Position numbers and translations under genes: made by a program
Origin: Pseudonocardia nigra
GTDB lineage: Bacteria; Actinomycetota; Actinomycetes; Mycobacteriales; Pseudonocardiaceae
DNA length: 36,266 nt
Direction: 5' to 3'
Assembly: GCF_019396355.1 (NCBI RefSeq)
Contig: NZ_JAHKRK010000060.1
Span: forward strand, 1 to 36,266
Notes under the pieces: model-generated
Told to the model about the DNA's origin: nothing
Databases searched by the model: none
The model's input: only the letters and a program-made list of their open reading frames with translations
Shown here: positions 18,916 to 26,647 of the stretch, one piece after another
Position numbering within the stretch: the first letter of the stretch is position 1
How the letters are laid out: every line of letters starts with the position of its first letter

Positions 18916-19407
18916 TCAACCCCCGTCCCGCGGCCCCCCTCCGGTCGCGAATCGGTGGGACGCAGCCAGAAGTGCGAGCACGACGTGGAGCTCGCGTTCA
19001 TCGCGCGGCGCGTAGACCATCACGAACGTCGGGGGCAGCAACCCCGCCACGACGGCGACGTGCGGTTCGGCCCACCGCTGCTGCACCGCCCGCCGGGCGA
19101 GCTCCAGCGGCAGCGTCATGTGCAGGCTGTGGTCGGGTGCCGGGTGCACGTGGGCGAACTCGCGGCCCACGAGGAACGCCTCGGGCGGGCCGGTGGGCGT
19201 GTCGGCGTCGAGCACCAGAGCCCGCGCGCCGGGCACGGAGATCCCGCTGGGCTCCTCGTGGGCCCCCGGGGCGACGGCGAACATGCGCTCCCCCAGCCGC
19301 CGCACGATCTCCGGGTCGAGCGGCTGCTGGTCGAGCTGCCGGTGCGGCGCGTCCGGCGTCGCCGCCGGGCGCGGACCCCTGCGCACGCGCAGGTCGACGG
19401 CCGTCAT
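18916..19407 (-). CDS. DUF5519 (luciferase-domain-like) protein
   Basis: 163 residues. Recognisable blocks are EFAHVHPAPDHSLHMTLP, RWAEPHVAVVAGLLPPTFVM and VYAPRDERELHVVLALLAAS, typical of the small luciferase-domain (DUF5519) proteins common in actinobacteria. The biochemical role is unknown. The HxHP...H pattern could bind a metal or ligand. The ATG overlaps the VOC stop as ATGA, making it the last gene of a coupled MBL-VOC-DUF5519 trio. Confidence 0.75.
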   Translation of the reverse strand: MTAVDLRVRRGPRPAATPDAPHRQLDQQPLDPEIVRRLGERMFAVAPGAHEEPSGISVPGARALVLDADTPTGPPEAFLVGREFAHVHPAPDHSLHMTLPLELARRAVQQRWAEPHVAVVAGLLPPTFVMVYAPRDERELHVVLALLAASHRFATGGGPRDGG

Positions 19408-19844
19408 GTCCAGGTGATCTCGATCTGGACCCCGTCGGGGTCGCGGAGCACGATCAGCGCACACGGGAAGGGCAGGTCGGGCTCCTTGATCCCGCTGTGC
19501 GGTAGGCCGAGCCGGTCGAGGTGGGCGACCCAGTCGTCGAGCTCGGCCCGCGACCCCACGGCGAACGAGAAGTGGTCCAGGCCGGTCCGCCGCTCGTCGA
19601 ACGGCTCCCCGGGGTTGCCGTCGTGGTGGTCCAGGCCGAGGAACAGGCCCGTTCCCGGTCGCTGCAGCACCACCGCGTAGCCGCCTGCCGGGTGCTGCTC
19701 CACGAAGGCGCGCTGCATGCCGAACACCTCGCTGTACCAGACCTCGCTCGCCACGACGTCGGTGACGGTGATCCCGAGGTGGTGGTAGTGCCCGAGCAGG
19801 GCGGGGACGGTGCCCTGCTGCGCGGCCGGTTCGGTGGCGGTCAC
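19404..19844 (-). CDS. VOC-family (glyoxalase/dioxygenase-like) protein
   Basis: 146 residues with the paired beta-alpha-beta-beta-beta modules of vicinal-oxygen-chelate proteins: HYHHLGITVTDVVASEVWYS early, GLDHFSFAVGSRAELDDWVA in the middle and LIVLRDPDGVQIEIT at the end. His in HHLGI, His in LDHFSF and Glu in QIEIT are the expected metal ligands, so a lyase, isomerase or dioxygenase acting on a small molecule is likely. The GTG at 19844 overlaps the MBL gene stop (GTGA). Confidence 0.82.
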   Translation of the reverse strand: MTATEPAAQQGTVPALLGHYHHLGITVTDVVASEVWYSEVFGMQRAFVEQHPAGGYAVVLQRPGTGLFLGLDHHDGNPGEPFDERRTGLDHFSFAVGSRAELDDWVAHLDRLGLPHSGIKEPDLPFPCALIVLRDPDGVQIEITWT

Positions 19845-20668
19845 GGCATCTCCTGCAGCTCGGGGGCGGTGGTGGTCGCCGCAGCGGCCATCCAGTGCTC
19901 CAGGTCGGACTGGGTGAACGGGGCGAGCGCCCCGGTGTGCGGGAGCTCGCGGAACATCCGGAAGGCGTCGGCGATCCGCTCGCCGCGCACCAGCGGCCCG
20001 TGCGCACCGGCGGCCACCGTGATCGGCAGCGACTGCACCCGGTCGACGGCGGCGCCGTAGCGGTGGTGGTCGAGCAGCGTGTGCCAGGGGCTCAGCATCC
20101 GCTGCAGGGCGAGGAACCCCTCCCGCCAGTGCTCGCCGGGGAGGTCGTCGGCCTCCGGGAGGAACTCGGGGACGGGCGAAGCGAAGCTGTCGGCACCCCA
20201 GTAGAAGCCGGTGGCCGGGTCGAACAGGCCCCGCGTGGTCGGGTTGTCGTACACGGGCGGGAGTACCGCGCGCAGCACGCGGTCGCCGACGTCCACGGCG
20301 TCGCCGTCGTTGACGAACCGGACCCGGTCCATCGGCAATGCCAGCCCCTGCTCGACGAGCATCCGGCCCACCGCGAACCAGGACGTGAGCACGGTCGCGC
20401 GCGGGCACAGCTCCAGCAGGGGCACCAGGTTGCCGGTGTGGTCGACGTCGTCGTGGGAGATGAAGATCCACCGGACGTCGGCCGGGTCGACCAGCGAACC
20501 GAGCTGCGCGAGCCACGACTCCCGGTTCACCGCGGTCCCGGTGTCGATCACCACCGGCTCCCGGGCCATGACCACGGCGGAGTTGAGGAAGATGCTGCCC
20601 AGCGGGGGCGCCTGCTCCAGCTGGGTGATCGCCCAGGTGTCCCGGCAGATCCGGACGGGTTGCCCCAT
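19841..20668 (-). CDS. MBL-fold metallo-hydrolase
   Basis: 275 residues. The metallo-beta-lactamase motif SHDDVDHTGN (residues about 70-79) gives the metal site, with WGADSFAS and a C-terminal GAHGP supplying later ligands. The arrangement resembles flavodiiron-type oxygen-binding MBL domains lacking the flavodoxin part. It may be a diiron oxidoreductase or a hydrolase. GGAGG lies 5 nt before the ATG at 20668. It is the first of three overlapping genes and lies 81 nt downstream of the large LuxR regulator on the same strand. Confidence 0.82.
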   Translation of the reverse strand: MGQPVRICRDTWAITQLEQAPPLGSIFLNSAVVMAREPVVIDTGTAVNRESWLAQLGSLVDPADVRWIFISHDDVDHTGNLVPLLELCPRATVLTSWFAVGRMLVEQGLALPMDRVRFVNDGDAVDVGDRVLRAVLPPVYDNPTTRGLFDPATGFYWGADSFASPVPEFLPEADDLPGEHWREGFLALQRMLSPWHTLLDHHRYGAAVDRVQSLPITVAAGAHGPLVRGERIADAFRMFRELPHTGALAPFTQSDLEHWMAAAATTTAPELQEMP

Positions 20669-20749
20669 GGCCGCCTCCGTGCCCTCGGTGGAGACGGCCC
20701 ATCCTCGGCCGCCGGGGCGCGCGGCACGTCGGTCGAACCACGTACGCGA

Positions 20750-23611
20750 CTACGTATCCGGCGCCGCGCGCAGCGCGTACGTGGCGAGCTGGGCGCGGTT
20801 CACCGAGCCGGTCTTCGCGAGCAACCGCTCGACGTGCTTCTCGACCGTGCGGGGCGACAGGTAGAGCCGCTCGCCGATGGCCCGGTTCGGCAGGCCCTCC
20901 GCCACCAGCCCGAGCACCTCGCGCTCCCGCACGGTGAGGTCCGAGCACGGCCGCGCCCGTAGCGGACGCTCGCCGAGGTCGCGCAACAGCCTGCGGCAGG
21001 CCGCCGCGGGCTCGGGCAGCCGGCGTGCGGTGAAGACCGCGAGGGCGTCGGCGAGCCAGCGCGCCGGCTCGCCCCACCCGTCCGCCGCGGCACGGGGCGC
21101 GACCAGCCGGGCCGTGACCGCCCGGAGGAACCCATTGCCCGCCATCGCGTGCAGCGCGCGGTCCATCAGCGCCGCGGCCGGGCCTGCGGCGCCCGCCCGG
21201 CCCGACCCCACCGCGTCGGCGGCGAGCAGGACCGCCGACAGCAACGGGTGGATGTCGTAGCCCATCCTGCGCATCTGCGCCGTCAACGGCGCCGGCTCTG
21301 CGCCGTCCACGACCCGGAGCAGGACCTCCACCGCGACCATCGGGATCGCCGCCGTGCGCCTGCTACGGGCGATCCCGGCGGCGAGGCCGAGCTCCACCGC
21401 CGCGGTCGTCAGGTCGTCGTGGGTGAGTGCGCACACCGCCCTGGTGTGCGCGTGCAGCGCCACCCGCTGGGTCACGTCGTCGCCCAGCAGCGGTTCGGCC
21501 TCGCTCACCGCCGCCTCCATGGCGGCGTGATCCCCGCGGTACGCGTGCGCGCACCCGAGCAGGATCAGCGCGGCGGGAAGGAGCAGCCCGAGCCGGTACC
21601 GGCGGGCTATCCGCAGCGCCGCCTCGGCGTGCATCTGCATGGTGTCGGCGTCGGCGACGCGCCAGGCGGCGATGGCGAGATGCTGCTCGGCGACCGCCTC
21701 GGTCTCGGAGCTCCCGCAGGCGCTGGCGAGCTCGGCGGCCTCGCGCAGCCGCTCGGTACCGCCGCTGCCGTAGACGTCGACGGTGCCCAGCTCGGCGAGG
21801 CAGCGCGCCTCGCGGTGCGCGAGCCCGGCGTCCCTGGCCACGGTGCGGGCCCGGTCGAAGGCCCGTTCGGCCAGCGCGAGGTCACGGATGCGTGCGCAGC
21901 GGCCGTGCACCAGCAGGGACTCGCACAGCAGGTCGGGAGCGCCGGCCCGCTCGGCGGCGGCGACCGCGACGCCGGCCAGCCGCTCGGCGTCGTCGAAGCG
22001 GTACTCCCCGAGCGCCACCACCGCCGTCAGCGCGTCGACCCGCGCGGTCAGGACGGGATCCGGCGCACCGGCGCGGGCACGGTCCAGGTGCGCGGTGGCC
22101 AGCGGCCAGTCGGTGCACGCGACGGCCGCCCTCGCGAGCGCGACGTGCACCGCGGCCCGACGGGTGCCGTGCGGGTCGGCGTCGGGGGCCGCGGCGAGGC
22201 GGGCCAGCAGGACCTCACCGAGCGGGAAGGCCTCCTCCGTGTGGCCGGTCAGCCCGACCGTCTCGACCAGTGCCTCGGTGACGTCGAGATGCACCGCCGT
22301 GCCCTCGGCGAGCCGCGCGGCCCGCCGCAGCGCGCTCTCCGCGCTGGTCAGCCCACCCCGCGCGAGCGCCCGGCGGCTGACGTCGAGCAGCAGGGCGGCG
22401 GCTTCCGCGCGGTCGCCCGCGGCCTCGGCGAGATCCGCGGCGGTCTCGGCCAGATCGCCGGGCAGCGCAGGCCGGGCGGTGCGCAGCGCGTCCAGGGCGC
22501 GCCGGGCGCGGGAGGCCCGTTCGCCGGGGAGGAGGTCGCCGATCAGGGCGTCCCGGGTGAGCGCGTGGCGGAACCGGACGGCGCCCTCGTCGACCGCGAG
22601 CAGGGCGCGCTCGATCCCGGCCCGCACCACGTCGTCCAGCTCCTGGCGGTCGGCGACGCCCAGCGTGGCCAACAGCTCCGGGTCGATCCGCCTGCCGAGC
22701 AGCGCGGCGTCGACGAGCACGTCCCGCACCCGGGATCCCAGCCCGGCGAGCCGCCTGCGGACGGACTCCGCGAACGTGACGGGCGGCCGCACCCGCTCGC
22801 CGTGCCGGGCCACCCAGCGGCCGCCCTCCCGGGCGAGGCCGCCGTCGCTCGCCAGCCCGGTCAGCAGCTCCTCGACGAAGAACGGCAGCCCGTCCGCCCG
22901 ATCGGCGACGACCTCGAGCACCTCGGCGGGCACCGCCTCGTCCCCGAGACACCCGCGCACCATCTCCGCCGTCTGCTCGCGCCCCAGCCGGGACAGCTCG
23001 ATCAGGTCCGCGGCCCGCCGGTCGGCCAGCGCGATCAGGTCCCGCACCGCGTCGGTCTCGAGGTCGGGGCGGGCGCTGACGACGATCATCACCGGCTCCT
23101 CGGCGATGTTGTCGGCGAGGTACTCCAGCACCGCCAGCGTCTCCGGGTCGGCCCAGTGCAGGTCGTCGAGCAGCACCGCGGCGCAGCCGCCGTCGCCCGC
23201 CCGGCTGCGTACGACGCGCAGGAAGCCCTCGGCGACGTGCAGCGGCGACACCTCCTCCGCCGGCGCGGGCACCGAGCCGTCGGGGACGAGCCGGGCGAGC
23301 GCGGTGCGGAACGGCGCGACATCCGGATCGTCCACGGGCCCGCGGGCGCGGCAGGCGGCCATCAGGACCTCGGCGAGCGGCCGGAACGGCACCGCGGCCG
23401 CGGTGTCGACGGCGCGGCCGACCATCGCGGGCACCGCGCGCTCGGCGCAGAGCGCGCGCAGCTCCCGCAGCAGGCGCGACTTGCCGACCCCGGCCTCGCC
23501 CAGCACCACGGTGGTCGAGCCCCCGCCTGCAGCGGCCGCGTTGAGGCCGGCGGTGAGCGCGTCGATCTCACCGTCGCGACCCACGAGGACCGGGCAGAGC
23601 AGACCCGCCAC
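20750..23611 (-). CDS. Large LuxR-family regulator with N-terminal AAA ATPase
   Basis: 953 residues of the LAL/MalT-like class. Walker A is GEAGVGKSRLL near the start, Walker B is AAVLLDDLHWADPE, a long alpha-helical TPR-like middle follows, and a C-terminal LuxR helix-turn-helix has LTVREREVLGLVAEGLPNRA and LSPRTVEKHVERLLAKTG. Such proteins bind ATP and an inducer before activating promoters. The GTG at 23611 is favoured over an in-frame start at 23749 because FVG-like VLVGRDGEID follows directly and a promoter ends 7 nt before it. It may control the MBL-VOC-DUF5519 genes just downstream. Confidence 0.88.
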   Translation of the reverse strand: MAGLLCPVLVGRDGEIDALTAGLNAAAAGGGSTTVVLGEAGVGKSRLLRELRALCAERAVPAMVGRAVDTAAAVPFRPLAEVLMAACRARGPVDDPDVAPFRTALARLVPDGSVPAPAEEVSPLHVAEGFLRVVRSRAGDGGCAAVLLDDLHWADPETLAVLEYLADNIAEEPVMIVVSARPDLETDAVRDLIALADRRAADLIELSRLGREQTAEMVRGCLGDEAVPAEVLEVVADRADGLPFFVEELLTGLASDGGLAREGGRWVARHGERVRPPVTFAESVRRRLAGLGSRVRDVLVDAALLGRRIDPELLATLGVADRQELDDVVRAGIERALLAVDEGAVRFRHALTRDALIGDLLPGERASRARRALDALRTARPALPGDLAETAADLAEAAGDRAEAAALLLDVSRRALARGGLTSAESALRRAARLAEGTAVHLDVTEALVETVGLTGHTEEAFPLGEVLLARLAAAPDADPHGTRRAAVHVALARAAVACTDWPLATAHLDRARAGAPDPVLTARVDALTAVVALGEYRFDDAERLAGVAVAAAERAGAPDLLCESLLVHGRCARIRDLALAERAFDRARTVARDAGLAHREARCLAELGTVDVYGSGGTERLREAAELASACGSSETEAVAEQHLAIAAWRVADADTMQMHAEAALRIARRYRLGLLLPAALILLGCAHAYRGDHAAMEAAVSEAEPLLGDDVTQRVALHAHTRAVCALTHDDLTTAAVELGLAAGIARSRRTAAIPMVAVEVLLRVVDGAEPAPLTAQMRRMGYDIHPLLSAVLLAADAVGSGRAGAAGPAAALMDRALHAMAGNGFLRAVTARLVAPRAAADGWGEPARWLADALAVFTARRLPEPAAACRRLLRDLGERPLRARPCSDLTVREREVLGLVAEGLPNRAIGERLYLSPRTVEKHVERLLAKTGSVNRAQLATYALRAAPDT

Positions 23612-23618
23612 CCGGGGA

Positions 23619-23647
23619 ATTATCCCGGCCTGCGGGGCCGGGGTCGA
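23619..23647 (-). promoter_or_regulatory. Promoter for the large LuxR gene, apparently leaderless
   Basis: On the minus strand, TCGACC (23642-23647) and GATAAT (23619-23624) are 17 nt apart. Seven nt separate the -10 from the GTG, so transcription would begin at the start codon. Confidence 0.6.
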
Positions 23648-23689
23648 GAGCGCGGTCCCACCGAGGCGGCGACCGGGACCTACACCTGC

Positions 23690-23695
23690 TACTGT
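23690..23695 (+). promoter_or_regulatory. -10 box of the vapBC operon, leaderless
   Basis: TACTGT ends 6 nt before the ATG at 23702. Outer TACA/TGTA arms surround it (23681-23696), a possible part of a VapBC operator, though the inner match is weak. Confidence 0.45.
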
Positions 23696-23701
23696 ATGTG
23701 C

Positions 23702-23947
23702 ATGTTGGATCGGCGCCTGCAGATCCTGCTCGACGAGCAGCGCTACCAACGTGTTGCCGCCCTCGCAGCAGCCCGCGGGATCTCCGTCGGCGCCGTCGTC
23801 CGTGAGGCGATCGACCGTGGCCTGACCGCCACCCCGAACCGCCGCGCGACCGCCGCCCGTCGCCTGCTGGACGCCGCCCCGATGCCCGCGTCCGCGCCGG
23901 AGGACCTTCGCGCCGAGCTGGAGGAACTGCGGGGTCGCCGAGGGTGA
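23702..23947 (+). CDS. vapB: VapB-type antitoxin (ribbon-helix-helix)
   Basis: 81 residues. MLDRRLQILLDEQRYQRVAA followed by LAAARGISVGAVVREAID has the beta-strand-helix-helix pattern of CopG/RHH antitoxins. The variable C-terminus (APEDLRAELEELRGRRG) would neutralise the toxin. An ATG two codons upstream (23696) is possible but would sit against the -10 box. The TGA overlaps the vapC GTG. The pair autoregulates in known systems. Confidence 0.82.
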   Translation: MLDRRLQILLDEQRYQRVAALAAARGISVGAVVREAIDRGLTATPNRRATAARRLLDAAPMPASAPEDLRAELEELRGRRG

Positions 23948-24429
23948 TCGTCCTCGACACGACGGTGCTCGTGTACGCAGTCGGCGACGCGCACGCTTTT
24001 CGAGAGCCCTGCCGCACGCTGCTGTCGGCGATCGAGGCCGACCAGGTCACCGCCACGACCACGATCGAAGCCGTGCAAGAGTTCACCCACGTCCGCGCGC
24101 GCCGCCGGGGACGCGACGACGCTGCAGAGACCGCGGAGGCGTACATCGATCTGTTGTCGCCGCTCCTGACCGTCGACCACAGCGCGCTACGCACCGGACT
24201 GCAACTCTTCCGGCGCCACGAGCGACTGGGCTCCTTCGACGCCGTGCTCATCGCGGCAGCACTCGCCGCCGGAACGTCCGCGGTCGTCTCGGCCGACGCC
24301 GCGTTCGCCGGCGTACCCGGCCTGCGACACGTCGTGCCCGACGAAGCGGGCGTCGCCGACCTCCTGTCCGGGGCGGCGCCGGACGCTGACGAACCACGGC
24401 CCCCGCACCCTCGGGAGCCGTCGGCCTGA
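23944..24429 (+). CDS. vapC: VapC-type PIN-domain toxin ribonuclease
   Basis: 161 residues. The PIN-domain acidic residues are visible: Asp in VLDTTVLVYAVGDA, Glu in TTTIEAVQEF, Asp in GSFDAVLIAAAL and Asp in VSADAAFAGVPGL. Together they would bind Mg2+ and cleave RNA, commonly tRNA or rRNA loops. The GTG at 23944 overlaps the antitoxin stop (GTGA). A Pro-rich C-terminal tail (DEPRPPHPREPSA) extends past the usual end. Confidence 0.86.
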   Translation: MIVLDTTVLVYAVGDAHAFREPCRTLLSAIEADQVTATTTIEAVQEFTHVRARRRGRDDAAETAEAYIDLLSPLLTVDHSALRTGLQLFRRHERLGSFDAVLIAAALAAGTSAVVSADAAFAGVPGLRHVVPDEAGVADLLSGAAPDADEPRPPHPREPSA

Positions 24430-24525
24430 TCCCGCCCGGCGTGCGCCTCCGCCTGCTCGGCGACGTCCGCCCCACCGCTTCGACACAGCACGCGCCGTCG
24501 TGCCATCGCGATGCAGGGATCAGGC
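24424..24525. repeat. 10-bp inverted repeat spanning the vapC and hemW stop codons
   Basis: GCCTGATCCC at 24424-24433 and its complement at 24516-24525 each include one of the two convergent stop codons. The loop is 82 nt, so terminator function is only possible. Confidence 0.3.
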
Positions 24526-25680
24526 AGGGGCGGCGGCCAGCAGCGCGTGCACCACACCGTCGGCGAGCAGCCTGCCCCGGCGGGTGAGGACCGCGCGGCC
24601 CGCGGCGAGCGCCCCGGCGTCGAGCAGTCCGTCCTCGGCGGCCCGCACGGCGGCGACGCGGCCGTCGGCGTCGAGCAGGTCCAGCGGGAGGCCGACCGCC
24701 AGCCGCAGCCGCAGCATCACGCGCTCGGTGTGCCGCTCCGACCCGGTCAGCTCCTCGCGGTCGGCCTCCGGCGACTCCCCCGCCGCCAGCAGGGCCCCGT
24801 ACCGCGCCGGGTGCTTCACGTTCCACCACCGCGCCCCGGCCAGGTGCGAGTGCGCGCCCGGGCCCAGGCCCCACCAGTCGCCGTCGAGCCAGTACCCGAG
24901 GTTGTGCCGGCACACCGCATCGGGCGACGCCGCCCAGTTCGACACCTCGTACCAGTCCAGGCCGGCCGCGGTGAGCCGGTCGTCGATCAGCTCGTAGCGC
25001 GCGGCGGCCACGTCGTCGTCGGGGGCGGGCAGCTCGCCGCGGGCGACCCGGCGGGCCAGCGCCGTGCCGTCCTCCACGATCAGGGCGTAGGCCGACACGT
25101 GGTCGACGCCGGCGTCGAGCACGGCGTCCAGCGAGGCGCGCAGGTCGTCGTCGGTCTCGCCCGGTGTGGCATAGATGAGGTCGAGGTTGACGTGCGCGAT
25201 ACCTGCCGCGCGCGCCTCCCTGGCCGCGGCGACCGCCCGGCCCGGGGTGTGCCTGCGCTCCAGCACCTGCAACACGTGCTGCGCGGCCGACTGCATCCCC
25301 AGCGACACCCGGGTGAACCCGGCGGCGGCCAGCCCCGCGAAGAACTCCGGCGACGTCGACTCCGGGTTGGACTCGGTGGTCACCTCCGCGCCGGGCGCGA
25401 GCCCGAACGTCTCCCGGATCGCGCCGAGCACGACCCCGAGCCGGTCCGCGCCGAGCAGCGAGGGCGTGCCGCCCCCGACGAAGACCGTGTCCACCGCGCG
25501 GGCCCCCACGGTCCGCGCCGCCACCTCCAGCTCCCGGCGCACCGCGTCCAGCCAACCGTCGGGGGACGCGCCCGAGCCGGCGAGCTCGGAGGGGGTGTAG
25601 GTGTTGAAGTCGCAGTAGCCGCAGCGCGCCGCGCAGAACGGCACGTGGACGTAGATCCCGAAGGGCGGCTGGGTGGACAC
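24520..25680 (-). CDS. hemW: Radical SAM heme chaperone HemW
   Basis: 386 residues. The radical-SAM cluster motif is CAARCGYC near the N-terminus, followed by DFNTYTPSE, DTVFVGGGTPSLL and SLGMQSAAQHVL, with a HemN C-terminal domain. HemW transfers heme to membrane cytochromes; the fourth Cys needed for coproporphyrinogen oxidase HemN activity is not seen. The GTG at 25680 is my choice: MSTQPPFGIYVHVPFC is the natural start and open frame upstream lacks similarity. It is 22 nt downstream of the membrane-protein gene and convergent with vapC. Confidence 0.9.
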   Translation of the reverse strand: MSTQPPFGIYVHVPFCAARCGYCDFNTYTPSELAGSGASPDGWLDAVRRELEVAARTVGARAVDTVFVGGGTPSLLGADRLGVVLGAIRETFGLAPGAEVTTESNPESTSPEFFAGLAAAGFTRVSLGMQSAAQHVLQVLERRHTPGRAVAAAREARAAGIAHVNLDLIYATPGETDDDLRASLDAVLDAGVDHVSAYALIVEDGTALARRVARGELPAPDDDVAAARYELIDDRLTAAGLDWYEVSNWAASPDAVCRHNLGYWLDGDWWGLGPGAHSHLAGARWWNVKHPARYGALLAAGESPEADREELTGSERHTERVMLRLRLAVGLPLDLLDADGRVAAVRAAEDGLLDAGALAAGRAVLTRRGRLLADGVVHALLAAAPA

Positions 25681-25702
25681 GACATCCCAGTCTGCCAGCC
25701 GG

Positions 25703-26356
25703 TCAGCCCTGCTGTTCGCGCCCCACGATCCAGGTCTGCGGACCGAACAGCGGCGAGCCCAACCGGTGGCCCCGCCACAGCTCCGGGCGCCGGCGCTGGA
25801 CGTGCTCGGCCACCGGCAGCTCCTGGCCGTGCCCGTCACCGAGCATGATCAGCCAGCGCTGTTCCCGGTCGGTGCTCCGAGCTCCGAGCTCCCGTGCCGC
25901 ACGGAGCTCCGGATGCCGCCGGACGGCCTCCTCGCTCGCGGGGAACAGCTCGAGCCAGATCGGCACGCTGATCATCGCGCGGCTCCCGCCGGTGAAGACC
26001 CTCCCGAGCCGCTGCCGCAGCCGGGCGAACTCGTTGGTCATGACCCCGACCCCGGCCAGGTCGCCCCAGGCGACCCGCGTGATGACCCGACCGCGCCGGT
26101 CGACGATCCGCACGCCCTCGTGATCGATCCCGAGCCACCGGGGACGCCGGTTCCGGGTGAGGAGGGCGAACAGGCACACGAGCACGACGAGGACCGCGAA
26201 ACCGCCCGCGGCGAGCCGGACCGGCAGTGGGTCCCGGCTCGCGACCAGCGCCGCGAGGCATCCCGCCACGACGAGCGCCAGGAGGAACCACCCGATGCGC
26301 CGCAGCACGCGCACCCGGGAGGTGCGCGCCGCCAGGTCGATCATGGGAGTCGCCAT
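25703..26356 (-). CDS. Two-helix membrane protein with PH-like domain
   Basis: 217 residues. Two hydrophobic segments (IGWFLLALVVAGCLAALVA and LAAGGFAVLVVLVCLFALLT) lie between residues about 15 and 65. They are followed by WLGIDHEGVRIVDRRGRVIT RVAWGDLAGVGVM, the pattern of bacterial PH-like domains. Role unknown. It is in line with hemW and probably shares its transcript. The ATG at 26356 is backed by a leaderless promoter; an ATG four codons later is also possible. Confidence 0.7.
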   Translation of the reverse strand: MATPMIDLAARTSRVRVLRRIGWFLLALVVAGCLAALVASRDPLPVRLAAGGFAVLVVLVCLFALLTRNRRPRWLGIDHEGVRIVDRRGRVITRVAWGDLAGVGVMTNEFARLRQRLGRVFTGGSRAMISVPIWLELFPASEEAVRRHPELRAARELGARSTDREQRWLIMLGDGHGQELPVAEHVQRRRPELWRGHRLGSPLFGPQTWIVGREQQG

Positions 26357-26362
26357 GGTCGG

Positions 26363-26368
26363 AGCGTA
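26363..26368 (-). promoter_or_regulatory. -10 box upstream of the PH-like membrane protein gene
   Basis: TACGCT on the minus strand sits 6 nt before the ATG at 26356, fitting a leaderless transcript. No convincing -35 was found. Confidence 0.4.
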
Positions 26369-26393
26369 GGGAGAGCGCGCCACCGACGGGCCC

Positions 26394-26406
26394 GTTTCGA
26401 CGAAAC
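26394..26406. promoter_or_regulatory. Palindrome GTTTCGACGAAAC, operator candidate
   Basis: The two 6-bp arms are perfect around one A. The site lies in the 118-bp divergent promoter gap between the hemW-side gene and the sulfur leader peptide, suitable for regulating either direction. Confidence 0.4.
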
Positions 26407-26462
26407 CCTGTGAATCCGCTCCCAGCATCCGGACGGCCGTGGATCGTGGCCCGGACAAGTGG

Positions 26463-26468
26463 CACTCT
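26463..26468 (+). promoter_or_regulatory. -10 box of the sulfate-reduction operon, leaderless
   Basis: CACTCT ends 6 nt before the GTG of the leader peptide at 26475, the same spacing as at the other apparent leaderless starts in this window. Confidence 0.4.
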
Positions 26469-26474
26469 GTAGAC

Positions 26475-26558
26475 GTGACTGCGCTGACCCTGCGGCTCGT
26501 GGCCCGTCGCCACGTGGACCTGCGCCGGGTGAGCAGCGCGCTCTGTCGGCAGCGCTGA
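26475..26558 (+). CDS. Short leader peptide upstream of sulfite reductase
   Basis: 27 residues, VTALTLRLVARRHVDLRRVS followed by SALCRQR. The RRHVDLRRVSSALCR core is the one I recognise from small actinobacterial leader peptides placed before sulfur-assimilation genes; cysteine-dependent attenuation has been described for such leaders in mycobacteria. There is one Cys codon (TGT) four codons before the stop. When charged tRNA-Cys is scarce, a ribosome would pause there and could open downstream RNA structure for the reductase gene. The GTG appears leaderless. Confidence 0.7.
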   Translation: MTALTLRLVARRHVDLRRVSSALCRQR

Positions 26559-26597
26559 TCTCGCGCCCGCCCGATCCCACCACCTCAGCGCCAGCCC

Positions 26598-26617
26598 GGC
26601 CACGCACCGCCGTGGCC
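26598..26617 (+). promoter_or_regulatory. Short hairpin between leader peptide and sulfite reductase
   Basis: GGCCACG (26598-26604) pairs exactly with CGTGGCC (26611-26617) around six bases. It sits between the leader stop and the ribosome-binding site GGAGG at 26636-26640, so it could be part of an attenuator. The stem is short. Confidence 0.35.
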
Positions 26618-26647
26618 CGCGCCCTGCCGCGATCCGGAGGCACCGTC

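Noticed and set aside
21149..23947. 932-residue plus-strand frame opposite the large LuxR gene
   Set aside because: Antisense of a gene with clear ATPase and helix-turn-helix motifs; only its last part coincides with the real VapB frame.
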